Shown here: positions 1 to 8,540 of the stretch, piece by piece
Layout: each line of letters opens with the position of its first letter
How positions within the stretch are numbered: position 1 is the first letter of the stretch
NCBI GenBank assembly: GCA_934565655.1
Contig: CAKTIE010000010.1
Coordinates: forward strand, 1-64,000
Direction: 5' to 3'
DNA length: 64,000 nucleotides
From: an uncultured Oscillospiraceae bacterium
GTDB taxonomy: Bacteria; Bacillota; Clostridia; Oscillospirales; Oscillospiraceae
The notes under the pieces: model-generated
The model's input: only the letters and a program-made list of their open reading frames with translations
The model's database searches: none
What the model was told of the DNA's origin: nothing
Made by a program: the position numbers and the translations under genes

Positions 1-145
1 GGCTTGGTTCGCTATACTCATTTCCCAGTAACGCTACGTTAAAATTTCTACTTGACTTTTCTTAGCAGGTCTTTTTTCTGATTTATCTCTTGATTGGACA
101 ATACCACACCTTTCGGCGCAAGTCTATTGGGAAAGCGAAACTTTT
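1..145. other. Gene-free AT-rich left edge
   Basis: These 145 bases lie downstream of the pseudopilin gene on the minus strand. I see no convincing reading frame, hairpin or promoter. The base composition is more AT-rich than the genes to its right. A gene reading in from the left cannot be excluded. Confidence 0.4.
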
Positions 146-682
146 TCAGAATACCGGCACATATTTAGCTTCCGTGTGCAGCGTCATTTCAGCCGCGGGC
201 AAAAGATTTCCAAGAAAGCGTACCGGCACCTCCAAGCGGATCTCCACCGCAGCGGTATAGCCCTTGCTCTGCCCGGAACTGAGAGCATTGTTACTCAGCT
301 CCACGCTCAGACCGGAGATGGTATATTCCACATTTCCGTTTGAAAGCTTCTGATATCCGCTGCCGGTGTTCTCCAGCCCAAGCGTTGATGCCAGCTGACC
401 GTACACATCGCCGGTATCCACGCTCTCATCCCATCGGCCTGTGCCGTCCGGATACCAGCCTGCGGCATAGCCCTCCCGCACAGCGTGGTACACATCGTCA
501 TAGTTGTCGTTGATGGTGGAGATGACTGCCTGCTGGGCAGCCTCCTTGACACCCTGGGCGATGATCCACACCCGGCTGAACTCCGCGACCGTGCAAAAAA
601 GCATCAATAGAACCAGCACGATGGCAAGGATCATGGGGGTGCCCTCGCCGGGGTGGCGGCGAAGGAAACAGTGCTTGCTCAT
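146..682 (-). CDS. TadE-like pseudopilin
   Basis: A 178-residue protein with a short basic leader, a Gly-Glu-Gly motif and then one long hydrophobic helix (about residues 15-37), followed by an extracytoplasmic domain rich in Ser, Thr and Gly. This is the layout of TadE/TadF minor pilins, which prime or cap Flp pili. The ATG at 682 is preferred: it sits behind a GGAGGTG site and overlaps the stop of the upstream gene in an ATGA. It is the last gene of the Tad operon in view. The sequence beyond the TadE-type helix is not one I recognise, so the exact family is uncertain. Confidence 0.7.
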   Translation of the reverse strand: MSKHCFLRRHPGEGTPMILAIVLVLLMLFCTVAEFSRVWIIAQGVKEAAQQAVISTINDNYDDVYHAVREGYAAGWYPDGTGRWDESVDTGDVYGQLASTLGLENTGSGYQKLSNGNVEYTISGLSVELSNNALSSGQSKGYTAAVEIRLEVPVRFLGNLLPAAEMTLHTEAKYVPVF

Positions 683-1074
683 TTCCAATACACCTCCGAC
701 TTTCCGGTGGCCTCCGACCGCAGTGTGATGGGAAATGAGCCGAAGCCGCCGAACAGACCGATGTCCATGTCCAAAGTCAGCGTTACGGTGACTTCCTCAT
801 TGAGCTGAATGCGGCCCGTTTTCGACCAGCGGATATTGGGATCCAGTCCCGTGCTGTCGGTCAGTGCTGCGGCACGGCGGCTGGTTTCCGTTCCGACTCT
901 GCCGGAGATCTCCGCTTCCCGCACCAGCTCCACCGCATAGGTGTCAAGCTGCTGCTTGGCGACGAATACCGGCAGGATCCGCACCGCCAGTGCCAGCACC
1001 AGCATGGCACAGACCACCAACACGCACACATCGATATAGCCCTCGCCGGAGTGCCGTTTTCGTAATTTCTTCAT
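679..1074 (-). CDS. DUF4320-like TadE-type pseudopilin
   Basis: A 131-residue small membrane-anchored protein. A basic start (MKKLRKRH) leads to Ser-Gly-Glu-Gly-Tyr-Ile-Asp, then one hydrophobic helix (about residues 14-36), then a soluble domain. It resembles the DUF4320 proteins of Clostridia conjugative elements. The Gly-Glu-Gly-Tyr-Ile-Asp motif also occurs in the Flp-like pilin of this operon, suggesting processing by the same prepilin peptidase. Of two in-frame ATGs, the one at 1074 is better spaced (7 bases) from AAGGAGG; the ATG at 1080 is almost on top of it. Its stop overlaps the next gene in an ATGA. Confidence 0.7.
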   Translation of the reverse strand: MKKLRKRHSGEGYIDVCVLVVCAMLVLALAVRILPVFVAKQQLDTYAVELVREAEISGRVGTETSRRAAALTDSTGLDPNIRWSKTGRIQLNEEVTVTLTLDMDIGLFGGFGSFPITLRSEATGKSEVYWK

Positions 1075-1086
1075 AGGCATTCCTCC

Positions 1087-1959
1087 TTAAAACAGCGAAC
1101 CCAGCGAGTTGATGATCTGGTAGACGATAATGACGATGTACGTCAGCATGAAGCACATGAGCATGAGGAAGCTGAACACCCGGATCTTTGGCGGGATCTT
1201 CGCCGCCTTGGCCTTCAGCCGCTGCAGCTCCAATGCTTTCAAATCGTGGGAGAGCATTTGGAAGTACATCCGTCCATCATCGCCCCGCAGGATACCGACG
1301 AGACCGCGGACGATATCCGAGATGATGGCCGAGCCCATACGGGCTTCAAAGCGAATGAGTGCCGCCTCATAAGAGGAGGAGCGCATATCCGCCGTCAGCA
1401 CATCCAGTTCACGGGCAAAGTCTGGCCCGGCGTGTTTCTTGTAGTTCTCCAGAATACGCAGGACATCCCGGCTGGCGGCCAGTTCCTGATGGATGGTCGC
1501 CACGAAGCGAGGCAGTTCACCCTCCACCAGTTCCATTCTGGCCTTGCACAGCTCATCCGCCCGACGGCTCTCCTTGAAGTAAGTGAGCAGCGCCAGTACT
1601 ACCACCAATGGTGTCAGGATGGGCAAGATCAGGAGGCACGGGATGATCCCCAGCAGGATGAGACAGGGCTTCAGAACGGTGTAAGCCGTAAAGACCTCGG
1701 GGGTCATATCCAGTCCTGCGGCAGTCAGCTTCGTTTCCAGCCGTCTGCGTTTGTAGGCATCCAAGCGGATCAGCGGAGCCAGCTTCAGCGACCATCCCAA
1801 GACGAGCGTCTCCATAGATTTCACAAGACTGCGCTCCTTGCGTCCTGCGGAGATGAGGGCACGCTCCGTTGCCAGTCTGGGGATCTTCAGTAGGTCCGCC
1901 AGAACGAAATACAGTCCGGCAGCCAAGGCGGAGCCGAACAGGAATAACAGCAATTTCAC
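1087..1959 (-). CDS. TadC-like inner membrane platform protein (T2SSF family)
   Basis: About 290 residues with an N-terminal membrane helix, a central pair of hydrophobic segments (about 95-140), a long cytoplasmic region, and a C-terminal hydrophobic helix. This is the topology of GspF/TadC platform proteins, which sit with TadB at the base of Flp-type pili and couple to the CpaF/TadA motor. The start is taken as GTG at 1959, seven bases behind a GGAGG site and four bases after the TadB stop. The ATG at 1980 would run back into tadB and has no ribosome site. Its place next to tadB and the ATPase gene supports the assignment. Confidence 0.78.
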   Translation of the reverse strand: MKLLLFLFGSALAAGLYFVLADLLKIPRLATERALISAGRKERSLVKSMETLVLGWSLKLAPLIRLDAYKRRRLETKLTAAGLDMTPEVFTAYTVLKPCLILLGIIPCLLILPILTPLVVVLALLTYFKESRRADELCKARMELVEGELPRFVATIHQELAASRDVLRILENYKKHAGPDFARELDVLTADMRSSSYEAALIRFEARMGSAIISDIVRGLVGILRGDDGRMYFQMLSHDLKALELQRLKAKAAKIPPKIRVFSFLMLMCFMLTYIVIIVYQIINSLGSLF

Positions 1960-1963
1960 CCTC

Positions 1964-2893
1964 TCACCTCCGATACTCAATGGGCTGCGTCAGCTTCACG
2001 ACGAATGCAAAGGACACGAACACAGCGGCAAGGCAGACAGCGATGACCATTTGACCGGGGATAGTGGCTACCAGCGTGTGATACCAGTCCTTATTGATGA
2101 AGCGCACCAGCGGAATGTTGATCAGCACGAGGATGGCCATGGTGATGAACTCCTTGCGGGGGCCAAACACCAAATTTTCCAGTTCCGCATTGACCACCCG
2201 CATATCCGACAGCTTGCTGACGATGGGCGTCAGGATGCTTTTCAGGCTTCGGTCTGTCTGACAGGCCATCACGGCGTCGCACCATTCCCGCCAGACCTCG
2301 TTGTCGATAGCGGCTTTCAGGTCAGTGAGCGCCGCATCCATATCCGGGTCGATGTGCTTAATGCGCATCAGAAAGCGCTGGAACACCTCCTGCACCGGAG
2401 GGTGCAGATAACGGACATTCTCCTCCACTGCCTGCTGAAAGTTCTCAGTACGCAGGTAAGCTGTGGTAATGACGGACAGCGCTGTCTCCAGTTCTGCCGC
2501 CACATCCTTTTTGAAGCTGCCCGCTGTGAGCTTGACATACCAAAACGGGGTCAGCATCAAACCGACCGCCAGCACTGGCACGAGGAAAGCGTTTCCTGCG
2601 GCAATGGCGATGCAGGCTCCCAACGCAAAACAGAGCAGAGATGTAAAGCACACCATGGGGAACTTGTCTGCCCTCCCGGAGGCTGCCAAGACCGCCTGCG
2701 CCTCGGTGATCTCACGCCGGAGAAACCCCGCTTTTTTTCGCCTGGTCGTCTCGTTGATATCGGCACGGATACTGCCGGGGGCTGCGGTCAAGCGGGCAAA
2801 GAGACTGTCGCTCAGTTCCCGCGGCGAGACATGCAGCACCATAAAAAGCCCTGTGATCATGCCGATGCAGGCGATCAGCTGGATCATAGTCAT
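1964..2893 (-). CDS. TadB-like inner membrane platform protein (T2SSF family)
   Basis: A 309-residue membrane protein with helices near residues 3-22, about 80-115, and two near the C-terminus (about 250-303), flanking a helical cytoplasmic domain of the T2SSF type. TadB and TadC together form the cytoplasmic-membrane platform of Tad pili. The start ATG overlaps the stop of the motor ATPase gene in an ATGA, with AAGGAGG seven bases upstream inside that gene's last codons, pointing to translational coupling. Confidence 0.78.
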   Translation of the reverse strand: MTMIQLIACIGMITGLFMVLHVSPRELSDSLFARLTAAPGSIRADINETTRRKKAGFLRREITEAQAVLAASGRADKFPMVCFTSLLCFALGACIAIAAGNAFLVPVLAVGLMLTPFWYVKLTAGSFKKDVAAELETALSVITTAYLRTENFQQAVEENVRYLHPPVQEVFQRFLMRIKHIDPDMDAALTDLKAAIDNEVWREWCDAVMACQTDRSLKSILTPIVSKLSDMRVVNAELENLVFGPRKEFITMAILVLINIPLVRFINKDWYHTLVATIPGQMVIAVCLAAVFVSFAFVVKLTQPIEYRR

Positions 2894-4383
2894 TCATCTT
2901 CCTCCTTTCCTTGAACGAATTGCGCCAACTCTCCAAGCGGCATCCCGTTTTCGATAAAGCGGCGCCGCAGGCTTTCGGATATCTCCTCACATTTCCGATG
3001 CTCACCCTCAATGATGAAGCGGTTGTCCTCCAGATGGTTGTCCGTGATGTGATACTCATAGAGCTTGTGGAGCCTGCGGCTTCCATCCGGCAGGATCTCG
3101 CATTCGGAGATGTTGGTGATGCGGCGCTGCTTATTCTCCAGCTGGCGGCAGTAGACCACAATGGGGTACGCCTCGGTGACATATCCCATGAGGGTATCGT
3201 CCGGGGTGTCCACGGCACGTTTGCAGAGGGACACCATGCGGCGGTAGGTACCCTCGCTGGAATTGGAGTGGATGGTGGTCAGTACCGCAATGCCCACACG
3301 GGCAGCCTCCTGAGCCGCGTTGGCCTCTGGGCCGCGCATCTCACCCACGCAGATGATGTCTGGATTGAAACGCAGAGCGATATCCAACAATGCGATCTGG
3401 TCGATGCGCTGACGCTCATTCTCGCTGTCGCGGGTCTGCGTATGAACGACAGAGTTCGTCACCCTTCCGTCACGCTCACGGATGAGCTGGAGTTCTCGGG
3501 AGCCATCCTCAATGGTAAAGATGCGCTTGCGGTCTGGAATGGTGGAGAGGAGCCAGCCCGCCACGGTGGTCTTGCCGGAGGAGGTCGCTCCCGCTACGCA
3601 GATGGACACGCCATAGCGAAGGCAGGCGGACAGAAAGTCCAGCATTTCCTCCGTGGCCGTGCCGCTCTGCACGAAGTCCGCCTTGCTGAGATTCCTGGGA
3701 TTCACAATACGGATGGATGCGGCAACGCCGGCGTCCTCATCCAGCACCGGCGTTTTGATGACCGAGATACGAATGTTCTTCGCCAATCGGGAGGTAATAA
3801 TAGGGCTGGCATTGTCCAGTACCTTGCCGGAGTTCTGCAGCATACGACGAATGACATTGGCGGCGTGTTCCGGCGAGTCGAAATGCTCCTCCAGCTTGGC
3901 GGTATGACCGTCCGAATACTGGATCTCAATGTCCCGCCAGGAGTTGATGTCGATCTCCTCAATGCCGTCTGCAAAAATGTACTTGGTTAAAAATCCGTAC
4001 TCTGCCATTTCCGTGTACAGGGCATCCACCAGCTCAGAGGCTGTCATGCCATCCACGGCGATGCGGTTCTCCTGCAGATATCGTGCCATGCGGCGCTTCA
4101 TCTGCTCTTTGGCATCCGAGTTATCCTCTGTGATGAGGGTGGCATAGGTTTCCGAAAGATAGCCCTGCACCTGACTGAGCGCCTCCGCAAAGGTGACGCC
4201 TTTCTCCTGTGGAGCAAAGAAGAGTTCGCTTGCACGTGGTGCTGTTGCAGTTTCCACAAAAAGCGATCTTCCGGTGCGCTCCTCGAAGGAGATGTCATGC
4301 ACCTCTGTCTGTTCCGGCTTTCTCTCCGGTTCTGCGGAGGCGGCCGGGGTAAACAGGGAGTTGCTTCGTCTTTCACCAAGCAA
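2890..4383 (-). CDS. CpaF/TadA-family pilus motor ATPase
   Basis: A 497-residue hexameric secretion ATPase of the type II/IV superfamily that powers Tad pilus assembly. Visible motifs are a Walker A (GATSSGKTT, about 265-273), a Walker B with the family's Gly-Glu-Met-Arg-Gly (about 341-351), and a His box (TTIHSNSSE, about 369-377). The N-terminal 100 residues are the usual poorly conserved adaptor. The start is TTG at 4383, two bases after the stop of the preceding gene, with GGAGG eight bases upstream. The gene overlaps tadB by four bases. Confidence 0.9.
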   Translation of the reverse strand: MLGERRSNSLFTPAASAEPERKPEQTEVHDISFEERTGRSLFVETATAPRASELFFAPQEKGVTFAEALSQVQGYLSETYATLITEDNSDAKEQMKRRMARYLQENRIAVDGMTASELVDALYTEMAEYGFLTKYIFADGIEEIDINSWRDIEIQYSDGHTAKLEEHFDSPEHAANVIRRMLQNSGKVLDNASPIITSRLAKNIRISVIKTPVLDEDAGVAASIRIVNPRNLSKADFVQSGTATEEMLDFLSACLRYGVSICVAGATSSGKTTVAGWLLSTIPDRKRIFTIEDGSRELQLIRERDGRVTNSVVHTQTRDSENERQRIDQIALLDIALRFNPDIICVGEMRGPEANAAQEAARVGIAVLTTIHSNSSEGTYRRMVSLCKRAVDTPDDTLMGYVTEAYPIVVYCRQLENKQRRITNISECEILPDGSRRLHKLYEYHITDNHLEDNRFIIEGEHRKCEEISESLRRRFIENGMPLGELAQFVQGKEEDE

Positions 4384-5190
4384 TCAGAACACCTCCTCAC
4401 AGATTCGATCGATCTCCTTGCGGAATGCACGGCTGTCCTTCATGGAGAGGTCTGCCAGCAGCTCACCGGCCAAATACTGCTCCTCCAGCTCCTGCGAATA
4501 CGGCAAACGAAATACTACGCTGCCCAGTACCTGACCGATGCGGTCTGCCGCCTGAAAGGGCTTGATGTTGGATGCTACCCGGTATTGCTTGTCCTTGTCC
4601 CATTTCAGTTCTCCCAGGAGCGGAAGCTGACTGGAGAGGTATCCGACCGATTTCAGGTCGCAGCTTGCAAGCTGCAGAACGCTGTCCGCTTCCATCAGCG
4701 CCACAGCGGAGAGAATGTCGTTTGCGATGTAGCTGGAGCAATCAATGACCACATAGGGTACGATCTCACGGAGTCCGCGGATGAGCTCCTCCGCCTGCTG
4801 CTTGGTGCAGGGCGCATAGGTGTACTCGTTTTCTTTCTTGCGAAGGCCAAGCATCGTCAGGTGCGGCAGGCGCTTGAGGGTGGTCAGATTGTGCTTGATG
4901 AGATTTACGGAGATATGCTGGGCGGCAAAGATACTGCCGAGGGACTTATCGACCTCTAATTCCGCGGGAGAGCAAATGCAGGGCATCATAGGTGCGGTCA
5001 TATCGCAGAGCAGCAGCACCGTATTTTTCTTCTGGGATGCCAAATGCTGTGCGATTTTGACTGCCGTTACCGTCTTGCCGCAGCCGGGACTGCCCCAAAC
5101 GGCGAGAATGCCGCCTCTGGACTTCTCCATCGGCTCCAGCTCCTCCGGCTCTATGTTCCGGCGAAAGAGGCTGCCTTTCAGAAAATTCAT
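4384..5190 (-). CDS. CpaE/TadZ-like P-loop ATPase
   Basis: A 268-residue MinD/ParA-like protein with a Walker A at residues 33-40 (GSPGCGKT). It corresponds to CpaE/TadZ, which place the Tad machine at the membrane. There is no obvious N-terminal receiver domain, as in the shorter TadZ forms. The start ATG overlaps the stop of the SAF-domain gene in an ATGA, and the stop is immediately followed by the TTG start of the motor ATPase gene. Assignment rests on the P-loop and operon position; an actual partitioning ATPase is less likely. Confidence 0.72.
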   Translation of the reverse strand: MNFLKGSLFRRNIEPEELEPMEKSRGGILAVWGSPGCGKTVTAVKIAQHLASQKKNTVLLLCDMTAPMMPCICSPAELEVDKSLGSIFAAQHISVNLIKHNLTTLKRLPHLTMLGLRKKENEYTYAPCTKQQAEELIRGLREIVPYVVIDCSSYIANDILSAVALMEADSVLQLASCDLKSVGYLSSQLPLLGELKWDKDKQYRVASNIKPFQAADRIGQVLGSVVFRLPYSQELEEQYLAGELLADLSMKDSRAFRKEIDRICEEVF

Positions 5191-6005
5191 TCGGTGGCCT
5201 CACTTTCCGCGGAAGGATCCGTGCCCTCGCTTTCCTTAGATTCTGTACCTTCTGCGGTTTCACCGCTGTTCTCTGGCTCCGGTTCTGCGTACAGCTCCTT
5301 GATCAGGGCATCCTGTGCCGCGATAAACTTGGCGGCATTTTCGGGTGTTCCGCGATACACCAGCGCCAGATGGAGCTCACTATCCTGTTCCAGCTCTGCC
5401 AGTACCTTGGCCTGCTCGGTAGTCACCAGCAGCGTCACGGTGGAGGGCAGTTCCTTTTCATCCACCACTTCACCGGTGTTGGCATCGTATCCGGAGGAGG
5501 CAGTCACCGAGATGACCTCCACATACTGCAGCTCCGGAGGAATGGCTGTTTCGCCCTTGCCCTGATAGTCCGCCACGATGACCGTGACGATATCACCGCT
5601 TTCCAGCTTGCCGGAAAGGCCGGTGGCAAAGCTCTTGATGGTAACGGAGATGGCCTGCTTTGTGCCGTCCAGATTATAGAGATAGGCATTCTCTGCCGCA
5701 GGGACAGCGGAAAGCTTGCCGGAGAGGATGTAATCTCCGGCCGCCAGGTCAGCGGTCGCATATTTGCCGATGACCTCTTTTTTGTCTGTCATAAGGTTCT
5801 GTGGCAGATTGTAGGCGCCGACCTCTACCGTCTGGACCATCTCGGCAGTGATCTCGTCACCTTCCTTGATGTCCTTCGTCACACGGACGATCTCCGTTTT
5901 CTCACTGGCGCTGCGGCTGAACAGCGGCGTAACACCGAAGCAGATGATCAGCGCCAGCAGGATACACAGCACACCGATGACGGTGCGATTGCGAAAAATC
6001 TTCAA
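5187..6005 (-). CDS. SAF-domain CpaB/RcpC-like pilus assembly protein
   Basis: About 272 residues: one N-terminal membrane helix (about 8-28), a SAF/beta-clip domain (about 35-110), an extracytoplasmic region, and an acidic Glu/Ser/Thr-rich tail of about 30 residues. CpaB/RcpC proteins have this plan and join the pilus machine to the envelope. The chosen start is TTG at 6005, seven bases behind AAGGAGG. The open frame continues upstream to 6188, but that part lies inside the prepilin peptidase gene in another frame and is not real. No secretin gene is seen, as expected without an outer membrane. Confidence 0.74.
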   Translation of the reverse strand: MKIFRNRTVIGVLCILLALIICFGVTPLFSRSASEKTEIVRVTKDIKEGDEITAEMVQTVEVGAYNLPQNLMTDKKEVIGKYATADLAAGDYILSGKLSAVPAAENAYLYNLDGTKQAISVTIKSFATGLSGKLESGDIVTVIVADYQGKGETAIPPELQYVEVISVTASSGYDANTGEVVDEKELPSTVTLLVTTEQAKVLAELEQDSELHLALVYRGTPENAAKFIAAQDALIKELYAEPEPENSGETAEGTESKESEGTDPSAESEATE

Positions 6006-6018
6006 ATCGTTTTCCTCC

Positions 6019-6423
6019 TTATAGAAAATACGCGGGAATAAACGCCACTGCGAAATATGGCACCAGTGGCTGTTTCTTCGCCGCGCTCTGCCGCAGTGCC
6101 GGGAATGCACGCATAACAAGGGATGCCAGCAGGAGCGCGGCGGCCATAAATAAGAATCCCGTGAGTACCCGTCCAACGCCCAACACAAAGCCTACCGCCG
6201 CGGCTAACCGCCAATCCCCGCCGCCCATCAGGCCAAAGCCTGCGCAGAGGTAGAACGGGAGCATTGCCAGCAGCGCCCCCAAAAAGGAGGCGGGGCTGAT
6301 GGTGATCAGCCCCGCCAAAGCAATGACGATGCAGACGATGTTGCTGACTGTTCGGGTCCTCAGGTCATCCACTGCGGCGTAAATGAGTCCGCCGCAGAAG
6401 AGAATCGTCTGCGCCCAGTGCAT
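6019..6423 (-). CDS. A24-family prepilin peptidase (CpaA/TadV-like)
   Basis: A 134-residue, strongly hydrophobic protein with the two catalytic aspartates of type IV prepilin peptidases in view: one in the first loop (Asp-Asp-Leu-Arg, about residues 19-22) and one in Gly-Gly-Gly-Asp (about 67-70, the GxGD motif). The short length without a methylase domain fits TadV/CpaA. It should cleave the Flp-like pilin and the two pseudopilins of this operon. Its ATG overlaps the pilin stop by one base (TGATG), so the two are translationally coupled. Confidence 0.85.
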   Translation of the reverse strand: MHWAQTILFCGGLIYAAVDDLRTRTVSNIVCIVIALAGLITISPASFLGALLAMLPFYLCAGFGLMGGGDWRLAAAVGFVLGVGRVLTGFLFMAAALLLASLVMRAFPALRQSAAKKQPLVPYFAVAFIPAYFL

Positions 6424-6698
6424 CAGCCATTGTAGCTGAACATTTCCGTGATCTTCTGGGTTACCGTGGGCATGACCGTGTCGTTCAGGATGGCATAGAG
6501 TCCAGCCAGTACCAGCGCACCCAGCACAACGGCGATCAGCACCTTGACGGCGGTGTCGATGTAGCCCTCACCGGCATTGCCGCAGACGGCGCGGCGGTTG
6601 AAGGCAAGCATGGCAGACATAGAATTGGCTGCGGCGGTCTTGACACGGGTGACAGTGGACTTGGCGGTATGGGTGATCTTGTTGATGAACTTCTTCAT
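6423..6698 (-). CDS. Flp-like major pilin
   Basis: A 91-residue protein. A long basic leader of about 40 residues ends in Asn-Ala-Gly-Glu-Gly-Tyr-Ile-Asp, followed by one hydrophobic helix and a short tail. It is the first gene of the Tad operon and directly precedes the prepilin peptidase, the usual flp-cpaA order. The motif is an unusual version of the Flp cleavage site. The start at 6698 lies behind AGGAGGAA; upstream codons in the frame lack a ribosome site. Confidence 0.72.
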   Translation of the reverse strand: MKKFINKITHTAKSTVTRVKTAAANSMSAMLAFNRRAVCGNAGEGYIDTAVKVLIAVVLGALVLAGLYAILNDTVMPTVTQKITEMFSYNG

Positions 6699-6789
6699 GA
6701 AATATTCCTCCTGTAAATTCAAAAGTTTTTTGTTGGCGAGTTCGGTCATTTGCATGTCAGAGGAGGTCCACGGCCCCGCACAGACAGCA

Positions 6790-6819
6790 AAAATGCCGGA
6801 CGGTCATCTCCCGTCCGGC
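6790..6819 (-). terminator. Intrinsic terminator separating the accessory genes from the Tad operon
   Basis: On the minus strand a GC-rich inverted repeat (GCCGGACGG paired with CCGTCCGGC) is followed by ATTTTTG. It lies directly after the stop of the YodL-like gene and about 90 bases before the pilin start, so the pilus operon should have its own promoter or depend on readthrough. Confidence 0.75.
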
Positions 6820-7371
6820 TCATAAGGTCATATCGATGCATGGGTCCTGCTCCTGCTTGAATTGAATCGGCTGGAAGCCTACCCGGTCGCAGTAGTAAAA
6901 TTCGCTGCCGGAATCGTCGTACAGCTCTACCACATCCGACAGCGCCATTCGGTAGCCCTGATAGCCAGGGGGCGGAGCATCCCGGCAGATGGTATAGATC
7001 TGCTCCAGATTGCTGGTACCGAGGTCGCCGTCGAATACGAGCGTATAATTCCCGGCATCCGGCTCTCCGAACTTCCGCACCTGATCCTCGTATCCGATGA
7101 AGCGCATTGCCACATCTACATCCTTTTTGAGCTGCCAGATGCGGCAGCCCTTTCGCGGCTGCACCGGTTCTTCGCCGGTCACCTCGCCGGATACGAGCCG
7201 GTCAAAGATACCGTCCTCCCAACGGGGCGTCAGGTTCATGCGGCTCAGATATTGGTTGAGCTCATCCGTCCGGAACATTTCATCCACCACGGCGGTATCC
7301 TCTTTCACATAGCCCACAGGATTGCCGTAAAAGATGAGCCGATTTCGGTTATCCACGGTGAATCGCACCAA
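6820..7371 (-). CDS. YodL-like domain protein
   Basis: A 183-residue soluble protein. The C-terminal third (Gly-Tyr-Gln-Gly-Tyr-Arg-Met-Ala-Leu-Ser-Asp-Val-Val, then Phe-Tyr-Tyr-Cys-Asp) matches the YodL-type domain common in large accessory proteins of Clostridia mobile elements. Function is unknown. The start is probably TTG at 7371, with GTG at 7368 the alternative; both sit behind GGAGGTG. It ends the second gene string of the element, just before a terminator. Confidence 0.55.
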   Translation of the reverse strand: MVRFTVDNRNRLIFYGNPVGYVKEDTAVVDEMFRTDELNQYLSRMNLTPRWEDGIFDRLVSGEVTGEEPVQPRKGCRIWQLKKDVDVAMRFIGYEDQVRKFGEPDAGNYTLVFDGDLGTSNLEQIYTICRDAPPPGYQGYRMALSDVVELYDDSGSEFYYCDRVGFQPIQFKQEQDPCIDMTL

Positions 7372-7401
7372 GTCCCGTCACCTCCTTCCACACCGTGGCG
7401 C

Positions 7402-7764
7402 TTACATCTGCTGTTCCATGCCCTGAGCGGGTGCGTCCTCGCTCTGCTCCATGCGTTTCTGCAGCTTCTGTTCGTAAGCGTCGTTGACCGCATCCACCAG
7501 TGCAGTTCTGGCCTCAGCGGTGACGGCATGGAAGGTGTCGTTATACACCGTCTCACCGTTTTTCTTGTAGGATTCCTGGGGCATGGAAATGAAGCGGCCC
7601 TTGTCCGTCTCAATGACACGGAGACCGTGGACGGCAAATGCGCCGGCGATGGTCACGCTGGCATAGGCTTTGGTTTTGTAGTCACCGTCCACCATGCGGT
7701 CGATCCTCGCCTCGATCTGGGGCGCAGGGGCTTCCTGCTGCTTTTTCTTCTGCGTTGCTGCCAT
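7402..7764 (-). CDS. SpoVG-family protein
   Basis: A 120-residue protein whose central part reads like SpoVG: a beta strand (Ala-Tyr-Ala-Ser-Val-Thr-Ile), Phe-Ala-Val-His-Gly-Leu-Arg-Val, then Ile-Ser-Met-Pro-Gln. Chromosomal SpoVG is a small nucleic-acid-binding regulator; versions carried by conjugative elements are common and of unknown role. It has a Gln-rich tail. The ATG at 7764 follows AAAGGAG. It sits between the DUF3849-like and YodL-like genes. Confidence 0.75.
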   Translation of the reverse strand: MAATQKKKQQEAPAPQIEARIDRMVDGDYKTKAYASVTIAGAFAVHGLRVIETDKGRFISMPQESYKKNGETVYNDTFHAVTAEARTALVDAVNDAYEQKLQKRMEQSEDAPAQGMEQQM

Positions 7765-7782
7765 AGATTTTTCTCCTTTCTG

Positions 7783-8511
7783 TTACATGGATTGGTTGTT
7801 CATACTGGGGGATTCGGCGGCTTCTTCCTGCTGGAGCTGCAACAAACTCTCTTTGGCCCAATCGGGCAGGAATTTCTCATCCAACACGCCGACAAACTCA
7901 TCCCGGTTCCACCTGGTCATTTCGCCGTCACTCAGGCAGGTGCAGCGCACCGAGCGCCCAATTGCGTGGGGACTGCATCCGAAGCCGTCGTGGGCATACC
8001 ACAGCTGGTTTTCTTGACTCCAGCAGGACTCTTTCAGCGTATCGGGACTGAGCACCAGCACCTTACCGATGTAATCCTGCTCGGCACGGTCACCGACGCA
8101 ATGCTCCGGGCCGAACAGACCCAACTCCTGATACGCTTTCCGATAGAGGTCTACGACGCCATCCAGTATGGCGGGGTGGCTTTGGACGGTGATCTCGGCG
8201 TTGTGCCGCTCGTCCTGGGGAATATAGCGCCGCGCTGCCCATTGCTTGTTGGTCTGGCTGAAACGCCCATCCCAGGAAAGCTCCTGCAGAGTGGTGGCCA
8301 GCACCCATTCCGTGCGCTTGTAGCCATATTCCGCAAGTACAGGTTCAAGGCAGTCCTTCTTTAGGTGCATCCCATCGAAGTTCTGACGGATCGTCTCCTC
8401 GATGGCATTCCGGCAGGCAACATTGGCATGGAAGCTCTCTCGCCACATGGGGAGCTGATTTCTTGTTCTGGCCTCCTGCGCCGAGTAGGGATAGAGATAG
8501 GTTTCGTTCAT
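7783..8511 (-). CDS. DUF3849-like protein
   Basis: A 242-residue protein. Its N-terminal half (Tyr-Pro-Tyr-Ser-Ala at the start, Asn-Val-Ala-Cys-Arg-Asn-Ala-Ile-Glu, then Asn-Phe-Asp-Gly-Met-His-Leu) is the pattern of DUF3849, found in Clostridia conjugative elements. The C-terminal half carries a second conserved-looking segment around a Gly-Phe-Gly-Cys stretch. The start at 8511 is used because the upstream codons are a basic, unconserved run and AGGAAG lies just before it. No catalytic motif is seen. Confidence 0.6.
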   Translation of the reverse strand: MNETYLYPYSAQEARTRNQLPMWRESFHANVACRNAIEETIRQNFDGMHLKKDCLEPVLAEYGYKRTEWVLATTLQELSWDGRFSQTNKQWAARRYIPQDERHNAEITVQSHPAILDGVVDLYRKAYQELGLFGPEHCVGDRAEQDYIGKVLVLSPDTLKESCWSQENQLWYAHDGFGCSPHAIGRSVRCTCLSDGEMTRWNRDEFVGVLDEKFLPDWAKESLLQLQQEEAAESPSMNNQSM

Positions 8512-8540
8512 TTCACTTTTCTTCCTCCTGCTTTTTCGTA

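Noticed and set aside
5187..6188. Full-length open frame of the SAF-domain protein back to 6188
   Set aside because: The first 61 codons overlap the prepilin peptidase gene in another frame; a TTG with AAGGAGG at 6005 gives a normal membrane-anchored CpaB-like protein.
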